This document shows, piece by piece, positions 8,724-18,885 of a stretch of 64,000 nucleotides of DNA. The stretch is from assembly GCF_003259185.1 (NCBI RefSeq), contig NZ_QGMP01000001.1, positions 1,798,001-1,862,000 on the forward strand. The letters are read 5' to 3'. Below the pieces are notes generated by a model. That model ran no database searches. It worked only from the letters and a program-made list of their open reading frames with translations, and was not told where the DNA came from. Numbering within the stretch: the stretch's first letter is position 1; each line of letters starts with the position of its first letter. A program made the translations under genes and the position numbers. The DNA is from Isoalcanivorax indicus. Its GTDB lineage: Bacteria > Pseudomonadota > Gammaproteobacteria > Pseudomonadales > Alcanivoracaceae.

Positions 8724-10790
8724 CTACCCCGCCGGTGTGCCGGCGCGGCGCAGACGCCAGCGCAACTGACGACGCAAGCGGCGCAATTGACGGCGGCAGT
8801 CTGTGGCCTCGTCGCCAGCATAGGCCGCCTGTTCATAGAGCCCTGCCCAGCGGCGCATGTCATCAGCCACCGCAGGCCATAATTGCCCGGCCCGCTGCGC
8901 CAGTTCACGCGGCGGCAAATGCTCCGGCTGAGGCAAACCGGCACGCCGCAACTGGCGTCCCATGGCGTGGTATTCCCGCTGCAGGGGTGACCGGGCCGGG
9001 CCACGCTGGCGCAACAGGACCCACAACGCCACCGGCAGCAGCAGGATCAGCATGCCGATCAGCAACGCCTGGGCCAGGCGCCAGGGCGATATTTCCCCCA
9101 GCCAGCGTTCCAGAAACGCCAACTGGGCCGTTTCATCGTAACCGAGCACCCATTTCTGCCAGCTGAACTGAATGTAATCCAGGCTGTTACGCAGCCGCGC
9201 CAGCATCGGGTGGCTGCCACCACGGCCGCCAAACAGGTTCTGCAAACCGCCCCCGCCCCCGTCGCGGAAGGGTTCCATCCCCTGTTCGATGCGCTCCGGC
9301 GCCACCGCGCCAGTGGGGTCGTACTCCACCCAGCCCTCACCCTCGATCCATATCTCGACCCAGGCATGGGCGTGGTACTGGTGCACACGCAAATGATTGC
9401 CCATCGGATTCAGTTCGCCGCCCTGGTAGCCCGCCACGATGCGCGCGGGCACACCGGCGGCCCGCATCAGGTAGGCGAACGCCGACGCATAGTGCTCGCA
9501 GAAGCCGCGCCGGGAATCAAACAGGAAAGCGTCCACCGTGTCGCCGCGCAGCAAGGGCGGTTCGAGGGTGTAGAAGAATGCCTCTTCACGGAACCAGCGC
9601 AGGATACGCTCGGCATACCGGCGCGGGTCTCCCTCGGCCCGCCGGAACCAGTCTTCCGCCAGCAGGCGGCTGCGGCCATTACCGGACTCCGGCAGCGAGA
9701 GATTGAAATCACGCTCCCAGTCCGGCAACGGCATGGCGGCCTTAAGCAAGGGGTAGCTGGTAACGGTGTACGCGTAGCGCTGCTCCAGGTCCGCATCGCG
9801 CACCAGACGAAAATCCCGCACCAGGCCGATATCGCGCTGCTCGGCAAAGGGCACCGCCAGCGCATACAGCCACGGACGTCGGCTCGGTTCCTGCACCACG
9901 CGATAGCGGTATACCGGGCCGGGCACCTGTTCGCGCGCCACGCTGAGCCCCGGGTACCAGGTATTCGCTGGCCCCCGGTTGCCCGGCCCCTGGGCAAACT
10001 GCACCAGTTCGTCACGGGGTATCTCCCGGGGCGAGGCCTGGCTCCAGCGGCGGCCATCGAACCAGGAGTACGTGAGCCCGCGCCAGTAGCGCGCCGCTGG
10101 CGGCGGCACCTCGCCGTCGAACTCGACCCGGAAGGCGAGTTCGGCAGACTGGGTCAGGTGGCTCACCTCCCCCGGTGCCATGGAATCGGACATGCCGGTA
10201 CGCGCCTGCTCCTGGCGTATCTCCAGCGCCCACAGGGGCCCGACACGGGGCACCAGCACGAACAGCAGCAGCATCAGCGGCAAGGCCTGCAGCAACATCA
10301 CGCTGGCCAGGCGGACATGGGCACTGGCCCGGGCCCGCGTTTCCGGCTTGTTGATGCCCACCAGCGCCGCTGTCAGCAACAGCATCGCCAGCAGCACATA
10401 GAACGCCGCCAGCGGCCCCTGATAGAACAGGAAGGTGGTGGCCAGCACGAAATAGCCCAGCACCAGCAGCACATAGGCGTCGCGCAGCCGGAACATCTCC
10501 AGCAGCTTGAGGCCGAACGCCGCCACCAGCAGGCAGGCCCCGGCCTCGGGACCGGCGATGGTGCCATGGCTGTACACCGTACCGGCAACAATGCCGCCCA
10601 GCAGCAATACGCGGATGCTGCGCCCGGGCATGCGCAGGCGACCACGCTGCACCAGCACACGCGCCACCAGCAGCGCGGGAATGAGCAGCTGCAACCAGAG
10701 CGGCCCCATCCACAGATGCGGCAGCGCCGCCAGGAAGGTACCCAGGGTCAGCAGCCAGAAGGTATGGTGTGGCACCTGATAGACGCGCAT
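8724..10790 (-). CDS. TgpA-type membrane transglutaminase (DUF3488 + transglutaminase core)
   Basis: 688 residues. The first 185 or so hold several membrane helices (DUF3488 region), followed by a periplasmic transglutaminase-like core with the complete triad: Cys431 in RGFCEHYASAF, His475 in YHAHAWVEIW and Asp491 in VEYDPTGA. A last membrane helix around 565-590 precedes a basic cytoplasmic tail. This is the TgpA architecture; TgpA is essential in Pseudomonas aeruginosa, though its natural substrate is not established. Its ATG overlaps the upstream DUF58 stop by one base (TGATG), so the MoxR-DUF58-transglutaminase genes form one coupled operon. Confidence 0.9.
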   Translation of the reverse strand: MRVYQVPHHTFWLLTLGTFLAALPHLWMGPLWLQLLIPALLVARVLVQRGRLRMPGRSIRVLLLGGIVAGTVYSHGTIAGPEAGACLLVAAFGLKLLEMFRLRDAYVLLVLGYFVLATTFLFYQGPLAAFYVLLAMLLLTAALVGINKPETRARASAHVRLASVMLLQALPLMLLLFVLVPRVGPLWALEIRQEQARTGMSDSMAPGEVSHLTQSAELAFRVEFDGEVPPPAARYWRGLTYSWFDGRRWSQASPREIPRDELVQFAQGPGNRGPANTWYPGLSVAREQVPGPVYRYRVVQEPSRRPWLYALAVPFAEQRDIGLVRDFRLVRDADLEQRYAYTVTSYPLLKAAMPLPDWERDFNLSLPESGNGRSRLLAEDWFRRAEGDPRRYAERILRWFREEAFFYTLEPPLLRGDTVDAFLFDSRRGFCEHYASAFAYLMRAAGVPARIVAGYQGGELNPMGNHLRVHQYHAHAWVEIWIEGEGWVEYDPTGAVAPERIEQGMEPFRDGGGGGLQNLFGGRGGSHPMLARLRNSLDYIQFSWQKWVLGYDETAQLAFLERWLGEISPWRLAQALLIGMLILLLPVALWVLLRQRGPARSPLQREYHAMGRQLRRAGLPQPEHLPPRELAQRAGQLWPAVADDMRRWAGLYEQAAYAGDEATDCRRQLRRLRRQLRWRLRRAGTPAG

Positions 10791-11755
10791 CAGCCCCCCT
10801 GCTCCGGCTCACCATGGCGGCCCAGGCGGTCCAGCGCCTGGCGTTGCTGGTCGGCCCCGCTGCCGGGCGCCAGTTCGCCTTCGGGCAAGCGCAGCCCATA
10901 GCGCTGCTGGCGTTGCTCCAGGGCCAGCACCCACCAGGCCAGTCGCGACAACCGGGTCTCGATATCCAGGCCGGGCAAGCGCTCCCACTCCAGCCACAAC
11001 CAGCCTTCCTGGGGATCAGAAAAATCCTTGCTGAACAGGCCGCGCCCGCCGGCATAGGCTTTCCAGTCCACCTGGCGCGGCGAGTCACCGAGCTGGTAAC
11101 TTCGCAGGCCCTGAAAATCCTCACTGCCACGCTGGCGTGCCCGGTGCGCGCCGCTGCGCTCCTCGCCGCCACCCGCAGGGCACAGGTCGCTGGGCATGGG
11201 GCGCGGCCAGCCCAGGCAGGTGTGCGCCATATCCAGCACGCTCCAGGCGCGCAACAACCCGAGCGGGTAGCGGCTCTCGACCCGCAGGCGGCCCGGTGCG
11301 TTATAGCCACGTCGGCGCAGCCGCACCGTCAGCCACAGGGATTTTTCCTCGCCGGGCGCGACCGATACTTCCTCGGCGGGCACGCCGGGGTAATGCAGCC
11401 ACAAACCGGTGTGGGCATGGCGGTCGCCAGCGTGCAGCACGATCTCGAGCGCCCCTTCCCCACCAGCAAAACCCGGCGCCTGCTGGCCCGCCCGCAGCAC
11501 CAGCCCGGAGAGATTACGAAAGGTGTGCAGGATGGCGATCATGAACAGGCTGGCCATGAGAAAGGCCAGTGCCATGATCAGATTGTTTTCGTAGTTGATG
11601 CCCCCCACAAACAGCGCGGCGGCAATCACCAGAAAGAGCAGGCCATAGCCCGTCGGCAGGATGAAGATACGGCGCTGGTTCAGCCGCTGCTGCCGCGCCC
11701 CCGGCATGCGCCGGTCGAGCCAGCGGCGGTAGGCCCTGCGCAGCGCGCCAGCCAT
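10790..11755 (-). CDS. DUF58 domain-containing protein
   Basis: 321 residues from ATG at 11755, which shares one base with the MoxR stop. The longer upstream frame is only a shadow inside the MoxR gene. After a basic N-terminus (RRAYRRWLDRR) come two membrane helices (GYGLLFLVIAAALFVGGIN and LIMALAFLMASLFMIAIL). The DUF58 core near the end carries the family motif around RQVDWKAYAG. DUF58 proteins accompany MoxR ATPases and often have a VWA-like fold. Acting as partner of the MoxR ATPase at the inner membrane is an inference from this conserved linkage. Confidence 0.9.
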   Translation of the reverse strand: MAGALRRAYRRWLDRRMPGARQQRLNQRRIFILPTGYGLLFLVIAAALFVGGINYENNLIMALAFLMASLFMIAILHTFRNLSGLVLRAGQQAPGFAGGEGALEIVLHAGDRHAHTGLWLHYPGVPAEEVSVAPGEEKSLWLTVRLRRRGYNAPGRLRVESRYPLGLLRAWSVLDMAHTCLGWPRPMPSDLCPAGGGEERSGAHRARQRGSEDFQGLRSYQLGDSPRQVDWKAYAGGRGLFSKDFSDPQEGWLWLEWERLPGLDIETRLSRLAWWVLALEQRQQRYGLRLPEGELAPGSGADQQRQALDRLGRHGEPEQGG

Positions 11756-12660
11756 CAGCGCACCACCGGCACGGCCTCCAGCAGGCGGCTGGCACTGCCT
11801 GCGGAAGCGCCCGAGACAGACTGCAGCCGATGCTCGCACACCGGCCTGAATACGGCCTGCACGTCTTCGGGAATCACATAACGCCGCCCGTCGAGCAACG
11901 CCCAGGCACGCGCGGCGCGGAGCATGCCCAGCCCGGCACGCGGTGACAAACCGGCCACGAACAGGCCACAACTGCGGCTGTGCTCCAGCAAGCGCTGCAC
12001 GTAATCCAGCAGATCGTCGGACGCGTGCACCTCGCCCACCTCGGCCATCAGCGCCTGCAGGTCCTCAACACTCAACGCGGGCGCCAGATCCAGCGCGCGC
12101 TCGCGCAGGTCACCGGCACGCAGCAGGGCACGCTCGGCATCCGGCGCCGGATAGCCCAGACTGATGCGCATGAGAAAACGGTCAAGTTGCGATTCAGGCA
12201 GCGGGAAGGTGCCGCCCTGGTCCACCGGATTCTGGGTGGCGATGACGAAGAAGGGTTGCGGCAAGGGACGTGTGCTGCCATCCAGAGTGACCTGGCGCTC
12301 TTCCATGGCTTCCAGCAACGCGCTCTGGGTTTTCGGCGTAGCCCGGTTGATCTCGTCGGCCAGCAGCAGCTGGGTAAACACGGGGCCCTGGCGCAGCACG
12401 AATTCACGCGTATCGGCGTTGAAAACCGACACGCCGAGAATGTCGGCGGGCAACATGTCGCTGGTGAACTGCACCCGTTGATAATCGAGAGAAAATATAC
12501 GTGCCAGCGCATGCGCCAGCGTGGTCTTGCCCATACCGGGCAGGTCTTCGATCAGCAAGTGGCCGCGTGACAACATACAGGCCACGGCGAGGCGCACCTG
12601 TTCTTCCTTTCCCAGCACGATGTTGCCGACACGGGTCAGTGCGTCCGTCAGTTTCTGCAT
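11755..12660 (-). CDS. MoxR-family AAA+ ATPase
   Basis: 301 residues. Walker A is GMGKTTLAHALARI, Walker B LLLADEINRATPKTQ, and sensor-like VIATQNPVDQGGTFPLPESQ shows the usual MoxR signature. C-terminal GLSPRAGLGMLRAARAWAL and YVIPEDVQAVF are typical. MoxR ATPases act as chaperones or remodelers for proteins matured in or near the membrane, usually with DUF58/VWA partners encoded next door, as here. The ribosome site GGGGGA lies six bases before ATG 12660. Only 29 bases separate it from metZ, so it may be co-transcribed with metZ or start just inside it. Confidence 0.93.
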   Translation of the reverse strand: MQKLTDALTRVGNIVLGKEEQVRLAVACMLSRGHLLIEDLPGMGKTTLAHALARIFSLDYQRVQFTSDMLPADILGVSVFNADTREFVLRQGPVFTQLLLADEINRATPKTQSALLEAMEERQVTLDGSTRPLPQPFFVIATQNPVDQGGTFPLPESQLDRFLMRISLGYPAPDAERALLRAGDLRERALDLAPALSVEDLQALMAEVGEVHASDDLLDYVQRLLEHSRSCGLFVAGLSPRAGLGMLRAARAWALLDGRRYVIPEDVQAVFRPVCEHRLQSVSGASAGSASRLLEAVPVVR

Positions 12661-12689
12661 CGGGATCCCCCGGAAATGAATGGTAGCGC

Positions 12690-13913
12690 TCAGACCCTCG
12701 AGGTATGTCCCAGGGCCTGAAGGCCGCGCACCATGTCGGCCTTGAGGTCATCGAGCGCCTCCAGGCCCACGGCAAGACGGATCAGGTTTTCGCTGATGCC
12801 GCTGCGGCGTTTTTCGTCGTCGCTGACCCGGGCATGGGTGGTCGAACCCGGGTGCGTGATGGTGGTCTTTACATCGCCCAGATTGGCCGTGATGGAGACC
12901 AGTCGTGTCGCATCGATAAACCGCCATGCCGCCTGCCGGTCGCGCTGCCCATCGCTGTCTTCCACCTCGAAGGACAGGACACCGCCAAAGCCGCTTTGCT
13001 GGCGCGCCGCCAGTTCATGATGCGGATGCGACGTGAGGCCCGCGTAATGAACGCGAGCGATGCCCGGCTGCTGCGCGAGCCACTCCGCCATGCCCAGCGC
13101 ATTGCGGGAATGGGCCTGCATGCGCAGCGACAGGGTTTCCAGTCCGGACTGGAACACCCAGGCATTGAACGGGCTCATGCTGGCACCGGTGCTGCGCAGG
13201 AAACTGTAGACCTCGGTCATGCGCGCTGCCGGGCCGATCACGGCGCCGCCGAGGCAACGGCCCTGCCCGTCCAGATATTTGGTGGCACTGTGAATGATGA
13301 AGTCGGCGCCCAGGTCCAGCGGCCGTTGCAGTGCCGGGGTGCAGAAGCAGTTGTCCACGATCAACTCGGCACCATGCGCGTGGGCCAGTTCGGCCAGCGC
13401 GGCGATATCGCCCACTTCCGCCAGCGGATTCGATGGCGTTTCCAGATAGAGGAATCGGGTTTGCGGGCGGATCGCCGCACGCCAGGCCTCCAGATCGGCC
13501 AGGTCCACCAGCGTGGTGTCGATGCCGAACTTGCGCAGATACTTGTCGTACACCACGTGGGTGGTGCCGAACACGCCACGGGAACTGACGATATGATCGC
13601 CCGGCGACAGCAGCGCCATGAAGGTGGCCGTGATGGCCGCCATACCCGAGGCAAACGCCACACATTGTTCGCCACCCTCCAGCGCCGCCAGGCGTTGCTC
13701 GAAGGCACGCACCGTCGGATTGGTAAAGCGGGAATAGACGTTCCCCGGCTCCTCACCGGAGAAGCGCGCAGCGGCCTGGGCCGCCGTTTCGTAGACAAAG
13801 CTGGAGGTCAGGAAGACCGGATCAGAGTGCGCCATTTCATCCGTGCGCAACTGCGCCGCCCGGATCGCCAGGGTATCAATACCAAGATCATCCGGTAACG
13901 GCCTGTCCGACAT
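12690..13913 (-). CDS. metZ: O-succinylhomoserine sulfhydrylase MetZ
   Basis: 407 residues from ATG at 13913, preferred over 13943 because GAGGAG lies just upstream. A PLP enzyme of the Cys/Met family: the Schiff-base lysine is in HSATKYLDGQGRCLGG, with SRFTNPTV near the N-terminus and TTITHPGSTTHARV near the C-terminus. It makes homocysteine from O-succinylhomoserine and sulfide in methionine synthesis. Location directly downstream of purF is the arrangement known for metZ in Pseudomonas, which supports MetZ over MetB or MetY. Confidence 0.92.
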   Translation of the reverse strand: MSDRPLPDDLGIDTLAIRAAQLRTDEMAHSDPVFLTSSFVYETAAQAAARFSGEEPGNVYSRFTNPTVRAFEQRLAALEGGEQCVAFASGMAAITATFMALLSPGDHIVSSRGVFGTTHVVYDKYLRKFGIDTTLVDLADLEAWRAAIRPQTRFLYLETPSNPLAEVGDIAALAELAHAHGAELIVDNCFCTPALQRPLDLGADFIIHSATKYLDGQGRCLGGAVIGPAARMTEVYSFLRSTGASMSPFNAWVFQSGLETLSLRMQAHSRNALGMAEWLAQQPGIARVHYAGLTSHPHHELAARQQSGFGGVLSFEVEDSDGQRDRQAAWRFIDATRLVSITANLGDVKTTITHPGSTTHARVSDDEKRRSGISENLIRLAVGLEALDDLKADMVRGLQALGHTSRV

Positions 13914-13957
13914 CACCCACTCCTCTGCTTGATGTTGCTGCACTTGTTCAGCTGCAC

Positions 13958-15487
13958 TTATTCAGCATTGTGCAGGTCGATTACCCCGTTTTCAGCCAGG
14001 GCAGCGTTGCGCTGACGATTGCTGTCACGCTTGGCGGCATCATTGCGCAGTTGCTCGAGATAGTCGAGGTAGTCGCGATTGATGTTGCCCGCCAGATAAT
14101 TGCCGTCAAACACCGAGCACTCGAACTGCTCCACGGCGGGATTGCCCTCGCGGCAGGCTTCGATCAGATCGTCAAGGTCCTGATAGATCAGGCGGTCAGC
14201 CCCGATCAGTTCGCAGACCTCTTCCACCGTGCGGCCATGGGCAATCAGTTCCTTTGCCGCCGGCATGTCGATGCCATACACATTCGGATACTGCACCGGC
14301 GGGGCCGCCGAGGCAAAGTACACCTTGCGCGCGCCCGCCTCGCGGGCCATCTGGATGATCTCGTTGCAGGTGGTGCCCCGCACAATCGAATCATCCACCA
14401 GCAGCACATTCTTGCCGCTGAATTCCAGCTCGATCGCATTGAGCTTCTGGCGCACCGACTTCTTGCGCTGCTGCTGACCCGGCATGATGAACGTACGGCC
14501 GATATAACGGTTCTTGATGAAGCCTTCGCGGTACTTCACATCCAGCGTATTGGCCAGTTGCAGGGCCGATGTGCGGCTGGTGTCGGGAATCGGGATCACC
14601 ACATCGATATCGTGGTTCGGCCATTCGCGGCGGATCTTCTCGGCCAGCTTCTCGCCCATACGCAGGCGCGCCTTGTAGACCGAGATATCATCAATGATGG
14701 AATCCGGACGGGCCAGATAGACCTGCTCGAAGATACACGGCGACAGCTGCGTGTGCGCAGCACATTGCTGGGTATGCAGAACACCCTCATCAGTGATGTA
14801 GATGGCCTCACCCGGCGCCAGATCGCGCTCCAGGTGAAAGCCCAGGGCCGACAGCGCCACACTCTCCGAGGCCACCATGTACTCCGTGCCCTGCGCTGTT
14901 TCGCGCTTGCCATAACAGACCGGCCGCACACCGTAGGGATCACGGAACGCCAGGATGCCGTAGCCGGTAATCATGGCCACCACGGCGTAGGCGCCCTCGA
15001 CGCGCTCATGCACGCGCCGCACGGCGGCAAAGATATCCTCCGGCCCCGGCACCAGCTTGCCCAGCGACTGCAACTCATGGGCGAACACGTTGAGCAGCAC
15101 CTCCGAATCGGACGTCGTGTTGATATGACGCAGGTCGGCGCGAAAGATGTCTTCCGCCAGGGCATTGGAATTGGTCAGGTTCCCGTTATGCGCCAGCGTG
15201 ATCCCGTAAGGGGAATTGACGTAGAACGGCTGCGCTTCGGCCGAGCTCGAGGTGCCCGCCGTGGGGTAACGCACGTGACCGATCCCCATGTTGCCCACCA
15301 GACGGCGCATGTGCCGGTTGCGGAACACGTCCCGCACCATGCCATTGTCCTTGCGCAGGAACAGACGGTCGCCGTCGCAGGTGACGATCCCCGCGGCATC
15401 CTGGCCACGATGCTGGAGAACGGTCAGGGCATCATAGATGCTCTGATTCACGTTCGAGTGCCCGACAATGCCCACTATGCCGCACAT
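13958..15487 (-). CDS. purF: Amidophosphoribosyltransferase PurF
   Basis: 509 residues. The N-terminal Ntn glutaminase starts [11 protein letters not shown], so Cys2 becomes the catalytic nucleophile after Met removal. The C-terminal phosphoribosyltransferase domain has the PRPP loop [13 protein letters not shown]. It catalyses the first step of purine synthesis, transferring glutamine ammonia to PRPP. GAGGAA precedes the ATG. It lies between cvpA and metZ on the same strand, the common gammaproteobacterial order. Confidence 0.97.
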   Translation of the reverse strand: MCGIVGIVGHSNVNQSIYDALTVLQHRGQDAAGIVTCDGDRLFLRKDNGMVRDVFRNRHMRRLVGNMGIGHVRYPTAGTSSSAEAQPFYVNSPYGITLAHNGNLTNSNALAEDIFRADLRHINTTSDSEVLLNVFAHELQSLGKLVPGPEDIFAAVRRVHERVEGAYAVVAMITGYGILAFRDPYGVRPVCYGKRETAQGTEYMVASESVALSALGFHLERDLAPGEAIYITDEGVLHTQQCAAHTQLSPCIFEQVYLARPDSIIDDISVYKARLRMGEKLAEKIRREWPNHDIDVVIPIPDTSRTSALQLANTLDVKYREGFIKNRYIGRTFIMPGQQQRKKSVRQKLNAIELEFSGKNVLLVDDSIVRGTTCNEIIQMAREAGARKVYFASAAPPVQYPNVYGIDMPAAKELIAHGRTVEEVCELIGADRLIYQDLDDLIEACREGNPAVEQFECSVFDGNYLAGNINRDYLDYLEQLRNDAAKRDSNRQRNAALAENGVIDLHNAE

Positions 15488-15518
15488 GCTCGGTTCCTCT
15501 GCAATTGACTGAAAAACA

Positions 15519-16007
15519 TTATCCGAAACGGGTCACGAATTCGATGAACGCGGAGGCCATCTGTCGCGACCAGTCTTCCATCATGGCGAACTGTGGCACC
15601 AGCACCGACTGCTGCCACCACACATCGTCCACAAACATCGGCCCTGCCAGGGCCACCAGCACGATCACCACGACCATGCCACGTACTGCACCAAAGACCA
15701 TGCCAAACAGGCGGTCGGTGCCGCTGAGGCCAGTGACACGCACCAGTTCACCCAGCAAATGATTGATCAGCGCGCCCACAACAAGCGTCGCGGCAAACAG
15801 GGAACCGAACGCCACCGCCATACGGATACTCGGCGTCTCGATAGAAGGTTCCAGCATGACCTCAAGGCCCGGCCCGAACAACCGGGCGATGATGAACGCG
15901 GCCACCCAGGTGACCAGGGAAAAGGCTTCGCGCATGAACCCGCGTCGCACACTGATCAGCGCCGACACGGCAATGATGAAGAGAATTACCCCGTCCGCCA
16001 GGTTCAT
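15519..16007 (-). CDS. cvpA: CvpA family membrane protein
   Basis: 162 residues from ATG at 16007 ([12 protein letters not shown]); the longer frame upstream has no family similarity. Four hydrophobic helices are visible, with the typical [14 protein letters not shown] after the first and [19 protein letters not shown] before the last. CvpA is an inner-membrane protein first linked to colicin V production and is usually encoded upstream of purF, as here. Its molecular role is still unclear; envelope homeostasis is suggested in other bacteria. Confidence 0.93.
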   Translation of the reverse strand: MNLADGVILFIIAVSALISVRRGFMREAFSLVTWVAAFIIARLFGPGLEVMLEPSIETPSIRMAVAFGSLFAATLVVGALINHLLGELVRVTGLSGTDRLFGMVFGAVRGMVVVIVLVALAGPMFVDDVWWQQSVLVPQFAMMEDWSRQMASAFIEFVTRFG

Positions 16008-16113
16008 AGGCCTACCCGTTGATGAGGACGCGAATGGTAGCAGAGGCGAAGCGGCTTGCCCACGCCGGAAACCGGTTTCCGGCGTGATCCGGGCAGGCCT
16101 GTGGCGGGCGGGT

Positions 16114-16707
16114 TCAAGGCCCCAGGGAGACCACCAGGCCTTGCAGGGCGAAGGCCTCGTCAGCGGCAATCCGCTCACGCAGGGCCGCCGCCCGATCACG
16201 TTGCAGTTCAGGCCCCAGATAGACCCGGTGCAGGCGCTGTTCCCCCTGTTCGAACGGTTGGGTGAACGCCCGATAGCCTGCATCACGCAGCGCAGCGGCC
16301 AGTTCCGCTGCGCCCTCGGCGCGACTGAAACTGCCCACCTGCACTGCCCAGCCACTCAGGGGCGGATCGTCTTCCGGTTCAGCGGCCACGGGCTCGCGGA
16401 TCGTCTCCCCCTCCCCGGCCTCGTGCTCATCCTCATGAGCGGGGTCCGGCACCACGGCCAGCGCCTGCTCACCATCGCGCCGCACCTGGTCGCGCTCCTC
16501 ATCGATGCGCAGCTCCGCCTCGGCCACCTCCTCATCGCTGACCGCCGGCACAATCGGCATCGCCGGGGAGGCCGGCGGCGTCGGCAGTTCCATATCCAGG
16601 GCCACACGAACCTGCTCGGGGCTGCGCAGCAGAAACGGGGTGACGATTGCCGCCAGCAGCAGCAACAGAATGGCACCGACAATACGCTGCCTGAGCTGTT
16701 TATCCAT
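16114..16707 (-). CDS. SPOR-domain membrane protein (DedD-like)
   Basis: 197 residues: a short cytoplasmic start, one membrane helix (IVGAILLLLLAAIVTPFLL), an acidic linker, and a C-terminal SPOR domain (GWAVQVGSFSRAEGAAELAA to VYLGPELQRDRAAAL). SPOR domains bind denuded peptidoglycan at the septum, so a role at the division site is likely. Its place between folC and cvpA is where dedD is found in many gammaproteobacteria. Only nine bases separate it from folC. Confidence 0.9.
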   Translation of the reverse strand: MDKQLRQRIVGAILLLLLAAIVTPFLLRSPEQVRVALDMELPTPPASPAMPIVPAVSDEEVAEAELRIDEERDQVRRDGEQALAVVPDPAHEDEHEAGEGETIREPVAAEPEDDPPLSGWAVQVGSFSRAEGAAELAAALRDAGYRAFTQPFEQGEQRLHRVYLGPELQRDRAAALRERIAADEAFALQGLVVSLGP

Positions 16708-16716
16708 CAGTCTGCC

Positions 16717-17955
16717 TCAGGATTCCGGGAGAGCATTCCGGGAAAGCACCGGAGTAGCCTCCGCCACCGTATAAAAAGATCCGAATACCAGAACACGGTC
16801 GCCGGGCGACGCTGCCCGCAACGCCGCCTCCACGGCGGCCTCGACCGTGGCGTGGCAGCGCGCGGGGGCCACCGCCGCCGCCAACCGCTCGGCCGAGCCA
16901 CCCCGGGGGCCGGCCAGATCGGCCAGAAACCATTCATCCACCTGCCCGTGAAACGGCGTCAGCGCCGCCACCGGCTTGTCCGCGAGCATGGCACATACGG
17001 CCAGGGTACGACCACCGGCAGCCGCAGGAACGCGAGCCAGAAAGCGTGCCAGCGCCTCCCGATTGTGGCCAACATCCAGATACCAGTCGACGCCCGCGCG
17101 CCGCAGATGCTGACAGCGCCCCGGCAAACGCAGTTCCGTCGCCACGGCCGCAATCCGCTCGGGCACGGGCGCATGCCCGAGCAGCACCAGCGCCTGCACG
17201 GCAGCGGCGAGATTATCCTCGCCCAGCCAGACATGGGCCAGCGGCAATCTGAGGGTGGCCTCTTCCTGGCGCCACCAGATCTGCCCCGGCTCGCCACCGA
17301 ACACGTCACCCGCACGCCACAACGGCACCTGATCAGCGTCGGCCAGCGTGGCGATCACCGCCGGCATGTCTCGCTCGCCATACAGCAGCGGTCGCCCGCG
17401 GCGCCGGATGCCCGCTTTCTCCGCCGCAATCAGCTCCCGGGTATCGCCCAGCCAGTCAGTGTGATCCAGCCCCACAGAGGTAATGATGGCCACATCCGCA
17501 TCCACCAGATTGACCGCATCCAGGCGGCCACCCAGGCCCACTTCCAGAATCAGCAGATCCGGTGCCTCGCAGCGGAATACCCAGAACGCCGCCAGGGTGG
17601 TGAACTCGAAGTAGGTCAACGGCACCTCGCCCCGGGCGGCGTCGACCGCTTCGAAGGCGCGGCACAGCAGCGCGTCGTCGGCCTCATGGCCGTCGACACG
17701 GACGCGCTCGTTGAAACGCAGGATATGCGGGGAAGTATAGACACCGGTGCGCAGGCCGTGATCGCGCGCCAGCGCATCCAGCAACGCCACCGTCGACCCC
17801 TTGCCGTTGGTACCGGCGACAGTGATCACGGGCATGGCCGGTTTCAGCAGTTGCAGCCGCGCGGCCACCATGGTCAAACGATCAAGGCCCATCTCGATCT
17901 CGCGATGGTGCAGCGATTCGATATGGGCCTGCCAATCGGCCAGCGAGCGATTCAT
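16717..17955 (-). CDS. folC: Bifunctional folylpolyglutamate/dihydrofolate synthase FolC
   Basis: About 412 residues from ATG at 17955; an in-frame GTG at 17964 is an alternative and neither has a strong ribosome site. The Mur-ligase-like P-loop is TVAGTNGKGSTVALL. Other family marks are SPHILRFNERVRVDG, TYFEFTTLAAFWVF and the metal/ATP region ILEVGLGGRLDAVN. The C-terminal domain has DVGHNREAL. The enzyme adds glutamate to dihydropteroate and to folates in the cytoplasm. It sits between accD and the SPOR gene. Confidence 0.95.
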   Translation of the reverse strand: MNRSLADWQAHIESLHHREIEMGLDRLTMVAARLQLLKPAMPVITVAGTNGKGSTVALLDALARDHGLRTGVYTSPHILRFNERVRVDGHEADDALLCRAFEAVDAARGEVPLTYFEFTTLAAFWVFRCEAPDLLILEVGLGGRLDAVNLVDADVAIITSVGLDHTDWLGDTRELIAAEKAGIRRRGRPLLYGERDMPAVIATLADADQVPLWRAGDVFGGEPGQIWWRQEEATLRLPLAHVWLGEDNLAAAVQALVLLGHAPVPERIAAVATELRLPGRCQHLRRAGVDWYLDVGHNREALARFLARVPAAAGGRTLAVCAMLADKPVAALTPFHGQVDEWFLADLAGPRGGSAERLAAAVAPARCHATVEAAVEAALRAASPGDRVLVFGSFYTVAEATPVLSRNALPES

Positions 17956-17987
17956 GGCAAGCACCGGCTCATGGGAGGGGCGTCAAG

Positions 17988-18872
17988 TCAGGCGCTTTCC
18001 GCTTCGGCGGGCGGCGCATGCATCATGCTGGCCAGCACACGATGTAGCGTATCGCGCATCTCATGCCGGTGAACGATCATGTCGATGGCGCCATGATCCA
18101 GCAGGAATTCACTACGCTGGAAACCTTCGGGAAGCTTCTGTCGCACGGTCTGCTCGATCACCCGCGGGCCGGCAAAACCGATCAGCGCGTTGGGCTCGGC
18201 CACGTTGATGTCGCCCAGCATTGCCAGCGACGCCGATACCCCGCCATAAACCGGATCGGTCATCACCGAAATGAACGGCAAACCGGCTTCGCGCATGCGT
18301 TGCAACGCGGCGCTGGTCTTGGCCATCTGCATCAGCGAGAACAGCGCTTCCTGCATCCGCGCACCGCCACTGGCCGCGAAACAGACCAGTGGAATACGCC
18401 GTTCCAGACAGACATCCACGGCGCGGACAAACCGGGCCCCGACCACAGACCCCATGGAACCGCCCATGAAGTTGAACTCGAAGGCGCACGCCACCAGCGG
18501 CAAGGTCTTGAGCTTGCCGCGCATCACGATCAGGGCATCCCCTTCACCGGTCGCCTTCTGTGCCGCGTTCAGACGATCCTTGTACTTCTTCGAATCCTTG
18601 AACTTGAGCCGGTCCACCGGTATCAGCTCTGCCCCGATTTCCGCCTGCGGGCTGTCATCCAGGAACAGCTTGAGGCGCTTGCGGGCACCGATACGCATGT
18701 GATGGTCGCATTTGGGACACACATCCAGATTGCGCTCAAGCTCCGGCCGGTACAAGACCCCGTCGCAGCGCGGGCACTTGCGCCACAGGCCTTCCGGTAC
18801 GCTGGCCCGGCGATCTTCGCCGGTGCGGCGGATGGCGGGGAGAATCTTTTCCAGCCAGTTATTTGTGCTCAT
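17988..18872 (-). CDS. accD: Acetyl-CoA carboxylase carboxyltransferase subunit beta AccD
   Basis: 294 residues from ATG at 18872 ([12 protein letters not shown]). The N-terminal zinc finger is intact: Cys33, Cys36, Cys52 and Cys55 (KCPRCDGV ... DVCPKCDHH). The crotonase-like core has [32 protein letters not shown] and [16 protein letters not shown]. With AccA it transfers carboxyl from biotin to acetyl-CoA, the first committed step of fatty-acid synthesis. Upstream ATG 18911 would lie inside trpA and adds an unrelated leader. Gap to trpA is 13 bases. Confidence 0.96.
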   Translation of the reverse strand: MSTNNWLEKILPAIRRTGEDRRASVPEGLWRKCPRCDGVLYRPELERNLDVCPKCDHHMRIGARKRLKLFLDDSPQAEIGAELIPVDRLKFKDSKKYKDRLNAAQKATGEGDALIVMRGKLKTLPLVACAFEFNFMGGSMGSVVGARFVRAVDVCLERRIPLVCFAASGGARMQEALFSLMQMAKTSAALQRMREAGLPFISVMTDPVYGGVSASLAMLGDINVAEPNALIGFAGPRVIEQTVRQKLPEGFQRSEFLLDHGAIDMIVHRHEMRDTLHRVLASMMHAPPAEAESA

Positions 18873-18885
18873 GCTTCGCTTCGCC

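Noticed and set aside
9210-10901. 563-codon open frame on the plus strand
   Set aside because: Antisense to the TgpA-type gene; no start signal or family.
15763-18072. 769-codon open frame on the plus strand
   Set aside because: Lies antisense to folC, the SPOR gene and cvpA, which have clear families; long antisense frames are expected in GC-rich DNA.
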